Assembly (NCBI GenBank): GCA_026168455.1
Contig: CM047430.1
Span: 69,541,044 to 69,605,043, forward strand
Length of the DNA: 64,000 nucleotides
Direction of reading: 5' to 3'
Source: Theocolax elegans
Taxonomy: Eukaryota; Arthropoda; Insecta; Hymenoptera; Cerocephalidae
Shown one piece after another: positions 9,986 through 22,555 of the stretch (position 1 is the stretch's first letter; the number at the start of each line of letters is the position of its first letter). The position numbers and the translations under genes were made by a program. The notes beneath the pieces are model-generated. The model searched no databases. It was not told the origin of the DNA and was given only the letters and a program-made list of their open reading frames with translations.

Positions 9986-12036
9986 CAAGCCATTATTTCA
10001 ACAGCTTCATCCAACGCAAAATTTAAGATATCTTTGAGATATATAAAACTATGAGCTGTGCTTTCTTTTTTATTCTATTCGTTTATTTATTTAAAAAATT
10101 TATACCGTACAGCACATCCTCTGCATTATTTTGATATATGCACGAGTTCAGTAAATAATTTTCAGTTAAAGCCGAGAGTCTCGTAGTGATAAATCAGCCA
10201 AGCTAAATCTAAAATTTACCTTGTAATAATTCACAAAATTTTTAATTTTTGTAATCTGATGTACGTAGAGAGTATATTTTATTATAACGTTAAGTCACAC
10301 GTGAATAATAAAATATCCCATTACTATCAAAGTACCGGTTTCTTCCTTATCGCATAAGCAAATTTTGGTATTTAATTATTGGGAATTTCTTTTTTTCTTT
10401 TTCAACATTCCTACGAGAAAATATTAACGAAAAATTTTAAACCAACTGCAACATAACGTTTTAGACGACTCAAAATAATAAAACGGGTGTATAACTCTAT
10501 GCTATGGCAATCGTTTTCGTTCTGTCAAGCAAGAAATCAATTGTGAAACTAAAAACGAAGAAAGAAAATTACATAAGGATAACGTTAAATTAAACATTTA
10601 TACAATAATTAGTAAATGGTTGTAAACATGCATTGTTGTGCGGTATCTTAATGTTATTTGATTAATGAAAATAATGGATAATTATAAATTATGAAAGCTA
10701 AGTTATAGATGGATCCAATGTAGATAATGAATTGTTAATTAGAAACGGGTACCTTAATGGTATTGTGCGAAAGAACTACAAGGAAAAAAACGTATTATAT
10801 TTTTTAATATAAAATCTTGGTTATATATTATAAACTTATGATTGTGTTATTATAATTATAAGTTTATTTATATTATTATAATTATAATTTTTCTTGTAAA
10901 CTAGTACATTTGTAATTTTAAAATAATTTCTTTTTCCAAGTAGCTGTGCTATATGTTTACTATAAAATAGGATGCTCATTAAGCATTGAATCAGTTTTAT
11001 ATATACGTGGATTCTACTTATGGTAATTAGTTTGAATATGAAGAGAATTTTTATAATATAGATTATCGTCTTAATAACCTGAGATATATTAGCCGTTCGA
11101 GAAAAATTAACCTAAAATTTATAGAGAAATTCTCTTTGTGCGTTAACTACATAGAACACTTATTTGATGAACATCCTACTTATGGTATAGCTATTTTTTT
11201 ATGTTTAATTAATATTTTAGATTAGATGATATTTTATACTGTCAGATCTATCTGAATTAACGTTTACAATTTTTAGATCCAGTTTTAAGTGTCCATGCAA
11301 AAATACTCCAATTATTTTAGAACATCTTGTAACATTAATTGCCCATTATATATTTTAAGTATAATTCGACATTATATTATATATTACGAAATTGGGATAA
11401 TTATTTATGTAAAAGTGCACAATGTATTCAATAATGTTTCGATAATGTACTTTCGACTTGTTAAAAACTTACAAGAGTTTATAAGCATATTACGGAAAAA
11501 AAGATTGGTTCTAAAATATTTAGAGATTTTAATTAAAAGATGCTTTATAATGTAAATGCAAGGCTTGATGGAACAAGGTAACAAAGTTCAATATCTCGAC
11601 TTCGAACGATCGCGTGAAATATGATGCTTTTATCGATGTAATTTATTATCTTAAAAATTTTAATATTTATAACAATAACAATGTATTATAAACAATAACA
11701 TTAAGTACATTACAATAAAAATTGAATTTTATTTTAAAAAATATGTACTTTTAATCATCTAATATTGACTTACTTCAACAATTAATTAATAATAATACAC
11801 GTGTAAAATATAACCTTGAGTGTAATAAAGCTTCAAAGTAATAAATTAATAATAAAATGAGTAATATCACTTTCTGGGAAACAAGGAGCAAATATTCATG
11901 TTTCAAAGAAAAATGTAGATCGTTACAAAGTCGAAGCATAAGCTACCCTGGAGGCTCTCGGCTCGTAAGCTATATATAGGTATATATATATATATAGTGT
12001 GCGTTTAACATAAGGTAGAATGAAACGTACACTGAC

Positions 12037-12311
12037 CATGGCAAAATTGGCGGGTCCGTCCGGCTCGAATGGCTCCGCGGCCGGATCGACGGATGTAGAA
12101 TGCTCTATCTCCTGATACTTCTTCTTCATGTTTTCGCGATGAATGTCACTTCGCGAGGCGTAATTTACTAAAGCGAATTCGAGTAACGCCCCAAAGACAA
12201 ACGTTAAGCATACTCCTGTCCACACGTCGATGGCTTTCGTGTACGAGACGGGAGGGAGCGAAGCATTTATACCGGACGTTTGCGTAGCCATCGTTAGTAG
12301 GGTCGTCACTC
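12037..12311 (-). CDS. GluCl: GluCl exon 9 (M2, M3, start of the cytoplasmic loop)
   Basis: This 275-nt exon lies between CAACAG and GTCAGT. It encodes the chloride pore helix M2 ([13 protein letters not shown]), the M2-M3 linker [17 protein letters not shown], and M3 ([20 protein letters not shown]). It then gives a 41-residue start of the cytoplasmic loop, ending DGPANFAM in phase 0. The M3 glycine of FVFGALLEF, whose replacement is associated with abamectin resistance in mites, is intact. The donor GTCAGT is weaker than the GTAAGT seen at most other exons. This matters because this donor chooses between the C-terminal segments 10a and 10b. Confidence 0.96.
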
Positions 12312-14150
12312 CTGTTGAATTACAAGTTTTTTTTTATTAGAATAACATTTGTTTATTTTTTAGATTTTATTCAATATTCCAATAAAATTTTTTGGATTTG
12401 CAACGTAGCGAGAACGTAAATCGGTTTTTCTTTTTATTAATACAAGGAAAACGCCCTAGTAGCAAGTTGTATAGTAACCTTCCTCGAACTTGGAAAATGT
12501 TCGCTAACATTATCGAAACCCTACTAGCGCGTAACGTTATGGTAACTAGGAGTACAATGAAAAATCAAAATCGAAAAGTGAAGTAACGTTACGAATTATA
12601 AAAATTGTTTCATATAGAATCGTTGTATAATGAATTTTTATCCATTCGCGGAAACGCTCTTTCTCCTACTTCATACTATTTTATTGAAGTAAAATCCAAA
12701 TATTGTCACGTTTTAAGTTACTATATAGCTAGTAAAAATATACTACCTTTGAATTTAGTTACGAACTATAAAATTCCTATTAAAAATGGTTATGTGTAAA
12801 AGATATGATAAAATTGTGTTTATCTTCATAAATACTGGAAATGTTACTCAAATCACACGGACGCGTTAAAAAACAATTGAATATGTAAAAATGTTCCAGT
12901 TTAGGCACATAAATATTGGAAAAATAATTTGAATTCTTATATTTCATTTAAGGAAGCCCTTCAACGCAAATTCTGCACCAGCAATTTTGACTATCTAGTT
13001 CTGAGATTGACATTTCTATCAAGGTTACCCAAGAGATTACAAGTTACCGTATCTCGTGCGATATTGGTGCTTTGATCTATTTCACGTGCCACAATGTCTT
13101 ACAAAAATATAAGAGAACGTATCCACGTCGTACCAAAGTTACAACGTCGATACGTTCCTTATAGAAATTTTAGTGTAAGCTGACAAAATTATAAAGAAAA
13201 ACGGCATAGTTGTCTGTAATGACTGAATAAAAAATTGTAAAATTTCTACCAGGGAAAGTTTTGACAAGTTGCATACATCGCTTCAATATTGCTAAAACAG
13301 TGTTTCCAAAACGTTACTAAAATGTTGTACTAGTAAAATACTCTCTTGCGGCTAGAATTTATTCATTAGATTAATCGTTTCAAAACATTCTGTTGTGTAA
13401 AACTATACCTTATAAATTTCAAAAGAATAAATCTAACGATTGAATGGATCTCCTATTCTCGCTCCGCTACATATTTATTGTAACAATTTTAAATTAAACC
13501 ATTTTTAGCTGTGTCATTTAAAAAAATTTTTTTACCGCTTTTGACATCCCGCTTTATTTCATTGCAAAGTGTCAAAATAATTATTAAAATATGCGCATAC
13601 ATACTCACGTTAATTATTTCCTGTAATATAATGCTACTACATCAGAATAAACTTGTATGGAATTTCAAGTTCTACATCAAGGATCAATAACAGAAAAATC
13701 TATATATATATATTGAGAAAAGTGGTGTATCAAGAATTACGTTTTACAGATTGTTTGAATATAGTACTATACTTAACGTAGTAAAATTAAATAAAAATAT
13801 ATTAGTTATCGTTGTGCCTCTTGTAAATTTTAATATATGCAATATTAATTTTATTAATTTTATGATTGTTTTGTACCTCTGTGACTATAAACAATACACC
13901 AATTTTTAATAGAAGATTTTTCTGAGTATAGAATAATACATGTCTATGTATATATATATAACGGTTAAACGAAAGTGATAAATTAAAATAAAGGAGCGAT
14001 CGTCTTTGAGGAGTTTCGTTTGATCTTAAAAGTTTTCTTCCGATTTCAAATGACCAAAGGCAAAGGAGAAATGGAAAATAAAAGAGAGGGAGAGGTGGAG
14101 AGAGATAGATAGATATAGAGATAGAGATAGAGGGAAGGTCTAGAACTTAC
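12312..14150 (-). other. GluCl: GluCl intron 8
   Basis: A 1.8-kb AT-rich intron within the M2 coding region (the split falls in the Gly codon of VSLG). A GAGAGATAGATAGATATAGAG simple-repeat patch lies just downstream of the exon 8 donor. No other feature is seen. Confidence 0.9.
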
Positions 14151-14303
14151 CTAAGGATACACGAGCTGGTACGGCGCTTTGATCCAACCAGAAGGATACC
14201 CAGGAGACGATGACTAACATACAGCAAGGTATGTAAATCTGGATGAGATAGTAACTGAACTCCCGTTTAAAAAGTAGATCCACCTTCAGGCAGCTGTACT
14301 CGC
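14151..14303 (-). CDS. GluCl: GluCl exon 8 (loop C, M1, start of M2)
   Basis: This 153-nt exon lies between GCGCAG and GTAAGT. It encodes (G)[19 protein letters not shown], then the M1 helix [20 protein letters not shown], then [11 protein letters not shown] plus one base of Gly. TNTGEYSC across the junction is loop C with its ligand-binding Tyr and the second disulfide Cys. The Pro-Ala-Arg at the cytoplasmic end of M2 is the anion-selectivity signature, so this is a chloride rather than a cation channel. Confidence 0.97.
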
Positions 14304-14467
14304 CTGCGCAAGGAGATGAAGGTAAAAAAGGAAAATAATAAAAGGAGTAGTACGCGATTATATGTGTATATATGTATATATTTATGTATGTGTGTGTGTG
14401 GGTACACATCTATATATCCATTTCCGTATTTAAGTAGTCCGACGTCAAAGTAAACGGGAAAGCTCAC

Positions 14468-14602
14468 CAGTGTTTGTTTTGCTGTTACAGTAATCCGTTA
14501 AAAACTTTTCGAGCGTGAATCTAGGTAGATGCAAGTTCTTAACCACCTGAACGGGATCACCTTCTTTCCACAGGAACACCAGATCCGCTGTCGTCCATCC
14601 GT
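14468..14602 (-). CDS. GluCl: GluCl exon 7 (loop B to loop C)
   Basis: This 135-nt exon lies between TTCCAG and GTGAGC. It encodes the segment starting (Y)GWTTADLVFLWKEGDPVQVV and ending FTLEKFLTDYCNSKTNT plus one base of a Gly codon. The Cys of DYCNS is the first partner of the second extracellular disulfide typical of glycine/GluCl-type receptors; the second partner is in exon 8. Confidence 0.96.
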
Positions 14603-15013
14603 CTGGAATTATAAATCATCAGTCTCCCCCATAATACACTCCTTCTGATCAATCGACGTTTTAATTCCAATGATTTTTCGTTTACTTTTACATTCGAATC
14701 GTCCACGATATATTTTTTGTATATTTATACGAGTGAGTGATGATACAACGGGCATCGCGAACATTCTCCTATTATACACGAACTCCGGAAGCGATAAACC
14801 AAAACTTGTAAATCTTTCCAAACAACCTAGATTCATACAAGTTGTAGTTTGTTTCACTCCTTTTGAACGTTACGTGCGCGCGAGTACGGATTATCAAGTT
14901 CAAAAACTAATATTATTACTCTCGTGTTACGAATAATTCGTCATAAGCTATATAGATGAATCGCGTAAAAATTTGTCGCTCGAGTGTGATTCGGGTTATC
15001 AAATGTTACTTAC
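14603..15013 (-). other. GluCl: GluCl intron 6
   Basis: A 411-bp intron splitting the Tyr codon of MASY. A short chance ORF runs through it on each strand; neither resembles a known protein. Confidence 0.9.
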
Positions 15014-15096
15014 AGCTGGCCATTCGCAGAGAACATATTTGTCGATCGAGAGGATAAAGCTTGAGGTTCATCGGACAGGACAGTGTCAATGATATT
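15014..15096 (-). CDS. GluCl: GluCl exon 6 (Cys-loop)
   Basis: This 83-nt exon lies between ACAG and GTAAGT. It encodes the signature Cys-loop: ISLTLSCPMNLKLYPLDRQI followed by CSLRMAS. Two Cys are separated by 13 residues with the invariant P-x-D core. The last base starts the Tyr codon completed by exon 7; the resulting MASY provides the loop B Ser-Tyr pair that binds glutamate in the C. elegans GluCl structure. Confidence 0.96.
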
Positions 15097-15749
15097 CTGT
15101 AAATCGATTACATCATTTTTTTGTGCAAAGTACTATTATTATATCTATTAGGTAAAAAAACGGAAGGCTATTTCCGCTGTATATCAAATTGTTAACCGCC
15201 CCTGAATTCTAACTGCGACAAAAGTTTTTACATTATTATTACGGATTTTATTTGAATTGCCATCGCATTGTGAATTACAGAATATTGATATACGAATTCA
15301 AATCACATTTTTGTTCTTGTATTCTATTTGCCAATGAAAAAGCAAATATCGTAACAATTACCCTAGTAGAATTTTAATACCGCATTCAAACCTCATTTAT
15401 ATTAGAATTTCTATTACGGTATAATCCATTAGAAAAAATGACTAATACTATTTTTCATACTTTAACAAAAGAATTATCGCTTATATTTTCAAATAACAAT
15501 TTATAAATAATAATCGATTTAAGTGTAATTTTTACTCAAGATCAAGGTGGACTTGTATCACCGCACATTTATAAATAATTTGAAATCATATATTACTTGA
15601 AATCTTATTTCATGTAAACAGCCTTTCGTAAAAGATATATATCCAATAAAATTATATAGATAAAATATATTTGAATAGTCAATTATGATTATTTATCAAA
15701 AGAATGTGAATAATGCAACGTAATTGTATATTTGTGTAGTTTTGTTTAC
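15097..15749 (-). other. GluCl: GluCl intron 5
   Basis: A 653-bp AT-rich intron splitting the Arg codon before ISLTLSC. Nothing else is recognisable. Confidence 0.9.
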
Positions 15750-15903
15750 CGTATACTGTAGAGCACCGAACCGTCCGGAAATATTCGAATGTAGACATTG
15801 GGCATAATGATGTTGTGAAAGTGTCCCTCCTTCTCGTTCGCAAAAAACAAATCGGGCATCCATACTCGACTCGCGTCGGTGAGAGTCAGATATTTAAGTT
15901 TCC
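15750..15903 (-). CDS. GluCl: GluCl exon 5 (loops A and E region)
   Basis: This 154-nt exon is bounded by TTAAG and GTAAAC. It completes a Gly codon from exon 4 and then encodes [20 protein letters not shown], then [20 protein letters not shown], then [10 protein letters not shown] plus the first two bases of an Arg codon. The WMPD and FF-NEK motifs are hallmarks of invertebrate GluCl and glycine-type anion channel extracellular domains. Similarity to insect GluCl is essentially continuous, with no indels visible. Confidence 0.96.
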
Positions 15904-16695
15904 CTTAACACACGACAAACAGTCGAACATTAATAATTAACGATAACAATCTATTTAATACAAAGAAAATTAAACAATCATGTAATAAATTTGCAAGATG
16001 AATGAGTTTATCAAGAAAAGAGGGAAATAATAAGAATTTTCATTTTTGTGACGTTTCGGTGGTCGATACAACCCTCTTTAGAATATACAACTGTTTTTTA
16101 ATCAATTAATTACTGATCTTAGAATTGGTGAATTTAACAAAAATTAACAAAACCTTTATACCTCTGATTTAATAATCGTTAACAATTTTTCTTAACGTAA
16201 GTAAAAATAGTTTTCGCCTCTTTTTTCTTATTATATTACAAATAGGCCAAGGTAAATTATTTAAATATATAACAAATATAAGAGTTACTTGAGTAACATT
16301 AATGTATATTTGTTTATCTGTAAACATCCTTACCCACCGTTCAATATTCATTATCGCTTTCGATTTCACGCACCACATCACGATACGTATGAAATTTCTT
16401 GGGTGTCTTTCACTACCGAAAAACTCGAAAATTATAATTGGAATTATAATACTTTTTAAAATTAAATGGAGAAATTTTTTAATGTTTAATTTGCAAAGAG
16501 TAATTATATGTTAATTAATTTTAAATAGCGCATTGTCGAAAGATGTATATTTAATTAGTAAAAAATGTATTAAGTCTAAAGAGGGTAAAAATCGATAAAT
16601 TCATTTATCTTACTGTATATAAATTATTAAATAACGTGATGGAATAATTATGTCATATTTTAAATGATCGTTAAAAAAATTATATATAATCTTAC
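15904..16695 (-). other. GluCl: GluCl intron 4
   Basis: A 792-bp AT-rich intron splitting a Gly codon between exons 4 and 5. Short ORFs here have AT-driven composition and no homology that I recognise. Confidence 0.9.
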
Positions 16696-16765
16696 CACCA
16701 AAGTCGTTAAATCGAAGTCGTTCGTCAATCCATTGTTCTCGGAATGTCAACTGAACGGAATATTC
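16696..16765 (-). CDS. GluCl: GluCl exon 4 (beta2, loop D)
   Basis: This 70-nt constant exon starts in phase 0 after CAG and ends GGT-G before GTAAG. It encodes EYSVQLTFREQWIDERLRF followed by NDFG. The TFREQW block is loop D, and its Arg aligns with Arg56 of the C. elegans GluCl structure, a ligand-binding residue. Each of the three exon-3 versions joins here without frame change. It lies 16.6 kb downstream of exon 3c and 792 bp upstream of exon 5. Confidence 0.95.
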
Positions 16766-19029
16766 CTGTAGGCAGATAATTATTGCTCAGCCAAATTCCA
16801 TTCGTGTGCCATCGGATGTATATTTTTTGTTTTAAGTATCAGTTTTAATTCAAATCCGTGACAAGTAAAAAAGAGAAGTTACTGTATCGTATACTATTTC
16901 ACGAATCTAATTGGTTATTCAAATCACGCGGTTGTACCTAGGATTTTAATGTCGGAATCAACTTTGTTTATCTCTCTTTTTTTTGTATTCTTTCTTTTCT
17001 TATATATTCTCCGTTGGTAACATTTTACGCGATTTCCATAATTAAAAATTAAAAATCGAACGTCCGGCATTAAAATCCTGGCTTTTATTTCTACTTACAC
17101 GATCGTAAAAAAAAAGGACAATGCAGTGTGTATATTATATATAGTTATCCGATTTGTGCAAATTTCTTTTCGTAATGTTACGGGATAAATAATACAAGCC
17201 GCGCGTTATGAGTTGCGGAACTAAAATTAATATACAATATATGTATGTACTTTCTTTTTTTTTTTCAATAATTCGAAAATTGAGTAAATGAGAGTACGTG
17301 ATTGAAAATAACTAAAGAAACAAAATGTACGCTAAATGGATTGATTCGTTTGTAAAGAAAATCATTTACTAAGTTGTAGGCGTTTTAAGTAAAATCAGGT
17401 ATTTATTAAACTATCATCATTCTCGAACTTGCACAATTACTTTTTTTTTTCTTAATACATCCCACTAATTTGCATGCTCGAAAATTAGTGCTGTTGCAAT
17501 ACGTGAGAAGAAACGTGAAATTTGGCTCATTTCTTCAAGTATAATGTTTACATACAATCGATTCACCGTTCGTCAATATATAATCCATTGATACGAATTA
17601 TAAATTAATCGACACTTATTGAAACACTAAGAAATTAGCAAATCGGTTTCAGGTTTCCTCGCACAGATGGTAAAAAAAAAGAAAAAAAAAATCCGAATGG
17701 TCTCGTGTCAAGTAAAAGCGACAAACTCCGAAAGTCAAATGTACAAATTTCGTCGTGAACGGAAAAAGCACAGAAGCACACAAGGCACATACACAAAAAA
17801 TAATCATGCAAAAAGCGAATGCGCTAGGAAGCTCAAGCGTAAACGTTCCAATGTGTACGAGTGTGTGAGTGTGTGTGTGTGGCGTATGTGACTGTGTGTG
17901 TGTATGTGTGTGTGTGTACGTGTGTACGTGTGTTTGTGTTTGTGTGAAAAGATAAGCTTTCGTGTGTGAGCGAAGATATTGCATATTACGGTGTGTCGTT
18001 GTAATCATTGTTAATGCCGGTGGCGTAGCTCGTTCCAAAGCTCTCTATCTAGAGTCATTACAGTGGAAAACGTGCAGTTTGGCTCACAGTTTCAACCGCA
18101 GCTCGTTGCTCTCTGGACATTATGGCTGCGTCTTCTTTTTTTTATTATTATTATTTTTTTTATTTCTTTTAATTTTTCTTTTTTTTTCGTTATTTACCTA
18201 TTCGAATTTGGCGAGTACTACCGTTTTACGTGGGTGACACCGCATGCGTTTTACGTTAATTGATACTTTATTTATTCAACGTACGAAGTCCGTATCGCGA
18301 GAAAGGCACGTATCGCCAACAATATGGTAATATTGGTTACTTTTGCTTCTCGTTTGAGGGGATGAATTTTCAAATGGTGAATTTTCGAATTGGTATTAGT
18401 CGTCAAATAATAGCGGACAGTAATAAGAATGTGCAAACAGACGATGCGTTTTCGTCCAAATGTACACGCGACGAAATGATTAAAAAATCGTTATCATTTA
18501 ACTGTATACCGAAAAAAGGGGTCGCGTATCGTTTCAAAAGAAAAGTCATCGAGAAGTTCCTTTGACAACGGGCACCATTCGAAATTCACCGAGGACGATC
18601 CGATCCCCCCCTCGCATCGACATGGGAAATTGAATTACGATCGGTAAACGCGTACAGCCCTACCTGAATAACAATGACAAACGGATAATTTACAATCCCC
18701 GCGTATTTCCGCGTTGATTAAAACAAACAAAGTTCACGACAACGTTATATCCTCTTTTTTTGTTAGCTCTCTTATAACTCGGTCGCATTAAAGCCCGCGT
18801 ATAACGGTAGCCTCGGACTCGCGGAAGTATCGTGAGAGAGAAAAAAAAAGTACGGGATATATAGACATAGTAAAAGATAAAAAAAAAGAGAGAGCGGTAT
18901 GGAGCGGAGAGAAGAAAAAGAGAAGGGGGCTTTCTCGAGTGTATAGGAAGAAAGAAAAGAACCATAAAGTGATATCGCTTCGTGCACCTTTTCATAGGAT
19001 AAGAGAGGTATAGATAGAGAGAGATAGAG

Positions 19030-19054
19030 TGAGAGAGAGAGAGAGAGAGAGAGA
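19030..19054. repeat. (GA)n microsatellite
   Basis: A near-perfect GA run on the plus strand, hence (CU)n in the GluCl transcript. Confidence 0.9.
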
Positions 19055-22000
19055 AAGAGTGGAGATAAACATAGATAAGTGGAATCATTCATTTGCCTTG
19101 CTCTTAAGTCCACCCCTTTATTTATTCCTTTTCTTTTCTTTCTTTTTTTTTCTTGCTCTATCTTTTCTCCCCCCCCCCTCCTCCTCCCCCTACCCCTTCC
19201 CCTTTGAATTCGGTGTGTGTGTTTGTTACGATGCGTTTACGTGCCTATACCACTCTTCGGTCGTTGCGCGGATTATTTCGCCCGGAGTACGACGACCCCC
19301 TCCGTTCGATCGCTAGGATTACCAAGGCTTTGACATTTTTATTTCTCCTTATTTATTACGAGCACTCGTTTCTTTTTGCGTATTCACGTTAATACATTTG
19401 GATTTATCGATCCGCATCGGGAGTGTCTTACTAACCACCCCCACACCCAACTGGGATTTTAGTTTATCGAAAATTTTATGTACTACGCGCGTATATGTGT
19501 ATGTGTGAACGTGCATACGTGTCTACGACAAACAGATAATTTTATTCTTCGTATTATATTAGGACGTTATTATTCACTTGAAAAATCAATTTGGTGGTCG
19601 TAATCGTGTGTAACGGCATTTTACGAATTACGAGGAAAATTACATTTTTCGTAAAAATAAAACGATGGATTCCTGTGGAGGATAACATTTTTCTCTTTGC
19701 GGACAAATGCGGACAAAATACAAGGTGAACGATTTTCGAAAAACCAATCCTACGTAGTTTCAATGGAAAGGAGAAAAAAAAACCGTAATCACGTATTAAA
19801 TAAGAAGAAGGAAAAAATACGTTGCCCATATCGTATAGCAAACGCAATTTCGAATGAAAATTAAGCTCGCGATATTTCAATTACTTATATTATATGTAAT
19901 ATATACATATCCCGTGTAAACCTATAACGAGACTGGTCTTCGAATATCGAAAGTGCATCTTAATAAATGTCTTATATCGTCAACCACCCCTATAGGATGT
20001 TCTTATTATTTCAGTGCGAGATACCCACCAAACACCGCGTAAAGACTTGTATCAAAATCGCAATATACATATAGGTATATCTATATATATATGTATATAA
20101 TAATTCACCCCATTCCCCAAAATGTATATAAACCCAATGGAGATTATATAAGTATATATATATATATATATATATACACGTATACACACCATTCGCAAGA
20201 TAATCATCATTCTTATCACGCATATAAAATTAAAAAAAAAAGAATTCCACACAGACACATCCACAGAATAGAGATCCTTTGTTTTCACGCGGTGAGGACG
20301 ATTTGTTAAACTGACAGGTGGGGCAGAAGGGGGAGGGGGAGAGGAGTTGTGGGATGTACATAGAGAAAACACGTATATAATGTGAGCCACACTTAGGAAT
20401 TCTCATCCGGGGATATACGTATCTCTCAATGAAACACGTCGGTCAGAAAAGGAGACAAGTGTAATCCCGAATTTGATACCCGCGCAAAAACTTATTTACG
20501 ACGTTTACACGTATAGGCGTATGTATACATATAGGATAAGTAGATCCACATGCACACGCGCTTATACACTGCAACTACGGAGGTATATATTTTCTTTCGT
20601 TTAAACAGGAATATCATTCCGACTGTTCTTTTTTTTTTCTTTTCTTTTGTTAACTTCTTTCTTTTCCGCGCGATTTTTCGATAAGAAAGAAATATTGTCC
20701 TTGCGTCGAGATAAACTCTATCAGCTTGGAACAAAAGGCTTTTTTTCTTTCTTTTTTTTTCCATTCCACGTTGACGAAGGTGAAATAACGCGAAGAACGC
20801 TATATGTACCCCCCGAGTGTACGTGATTTGATAAAGCGCGTTTCTTTCTCGCGAATATTGCGTCAGTTTGAATTCCCAGAATATCGGGGTGGGGGCGTAG
20901 AGGGGTGAAGTCAGGGGAGAGTATGGAAATAAATATATGTGTATACATGTGCATATACATATACGAACACACACGTTGGGACGAAGGATATAGCCCGTGT
21001 TACTCGTGTAAAAGGGAGAGAAACCTTGGTTTTTTCGTTAGAAGTACACACATTCTGCACGATGGTATTTCACGTAACGTTTGATGCAATATTTAATCTC
21101 CTTGTACAAGGTGTATACAAAAGAAATTCGTATCAAATTTACAGATATGTGTATACAAACATACATATATATATACATATATATACAGCTAAAAGTACAT
21201 TTTATAGAAATATTCAATTTGTATATATATATATCATTGTAAAATTTTCGTACACGCAGAACAATGTACATGATTAAAAATTATCGTATAGTCTTCAGTA
21301 ACAAAATCACGGACTGTTAAAATTAAAAAAAAAAAAAGAAACTTGCTACAATGTATATCGTAAAATTTGCTAGAATTTTTTAAGTTAACATTAATTCGTG
21401 TAATAGTTACTATGAACTTTATGTTATTTTTTTTTATTTTGTCATTAAGTAATTTCATTATCGAAGACTACGATTGCTTTTAACACGATTCGTGTATACA
21501 TATAAAATGTGCATTATAATCATTGGAACGATGAGAGTATCAATTAAAAAGGAAACCATGGTTTACTTCCCTCCTCACGTCAGATCAATCGCAGATTAAA
21601 ACACGTACATAACGAGAAGCCAAGCAACGCAGGACACAAATTTTTTTTATTTATATATATATATGTGTATAAAAACAGAGAAAAACGAAACGAAAGAGGA
21701 AGTAAAAGCAGTAACAACGATATACCCACTCGAAGTGGACAAACTCGAGTTAGCGAGAGAATGAAAAAATGGGTATGTGTGTACGTGGAGGGGGTTGGGG
21801 GTTGTAGAAGAGGGGGTGGGGTAGGGTTGACACTTGACACGATAACCGTGTCAAACGGCATTTTTCACCAACATTTTCATACGCACACACTCTCAGACAC
21901 ACGGACACTTACTCACACGCGCGGAGACAGAGAGAGAGGGATGGGGATGGGGAGAGACGTACACAGTGGTCGTATAGCGAATGGGACAAAAATACGAGAG

Positions 22001-22149
22001 ATACACACTCGGTTGGATCGCATATATACACACTCACTGCAAGAGGGGCGGGCGAGGCTCTTTCGCTGTATCAACGTTAATATTACCAACTGTCAAATAA
22101 ATCAGGCACAAAAACAGAGCAGAACATTCCTCGATACACATATGTACGT

Positions 22150-22183
22150 GGGTAGGTAGGTAGGTAGGTAGGTAGGTAGGTAG
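22150..22183. repeat. (GGTA)n microsatellite
   Basis: About eight uninterrupted copies of the tetranucleotide GGTA/GTAG. On the minus strand it reads as the repetitive TYLP translation seen in overlapping chance ORFs. Confidence 0.95.
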
Positions 22184-22214
22184 GGATGGATGTGCGTACG
22201 TGTGGGCAGTAGAG

Positions 22215-22243
22215 GCACGCATACACACACACACACACACACA
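22215..22243. repeat. (CA)n microsatellite
   Basis: A CA run on the plus strand. GT-oriented runs follow at about 22468-22555, so the region is a cluster of CA/GT repeats in both orientations. Confidence 0.9.
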
Positions 22244-22467
22244 AACACGGGATAGCCGAAAAAATGTAAAGCACGTGTGAGTGAAGAGTGCGGTTTATAT
22301 ATTTGTGTGTACGCATAGGTACGGGTGCGCGTTGAGACCCAAGTGTCGTATACACGTAAATTACTCTCAAGTGTGAGTGGTTGCGTGTTACTTGGTTGTA
22401 TTACACAGACATCTCAATTTCCGCGTTTTGTTTTTCCTTCCTTCCCTTTTTAAGTGAAGTGTCCTGG

Positions 22468-22555
22468 GGTGTGTGTGTGTGTGGGTGTGTGTGTGCGCGC
22501 AGATAGATGAGTCTAAGTATATGCCCGTGTGTGTGTGTGTGTGTGTGTGTGGGTG
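22468..22555. repeat. (GT)n microsatellite cluster
   Basis: Two GT-rich blocks separated by a short unique stretch containing AGATAGATGAG. Confidence 0.85.

Larger units (their letters stand above)
8054..12036 (-). other. GluCl: GluCl intron 9
   Basis: A 3.98-kb intron between M3 and the C-terminal segments. It contains an imperfect (TTTC)n tract near 8.5 kb, an old inverted-repeat element at 9.12-9.99 kb, and otherwise AT-rich sequence without supported coding potential. Retaining it would add about 38 codons after exon 9 and then stop at 11923, giving a receptor without M4. Confidence 0.85.

Noticed and set aside
11923..12036. Extension of the exon 9 open frame to a stop at 11923
   Set aside because: It reads into the intron through a TATATA tract. 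The splice donor at 12036 and the phase-0 join to exon 10a explain the gene better; it is relevant only if the intron is retained.
18260..18565. 101-codon plus-strand ORF in the 3c-4 intron
   Set aside because: No similarity that I recognise and no supporting splice or regulatory context; length is within chance for this much sequence.
20155..20176. TATA-rich tracts considered as promoters (here and at many other sites)
   Set aside because: They are TA microsatellites. With no adjacent first exon they give no evidence for transcription initiation.
22150..22183. Short regular repeats considered as CRISPR
   Set aside because: Repeats are 4 bp without spacers, in a eukaryotic intron; these are plain microsatellites.
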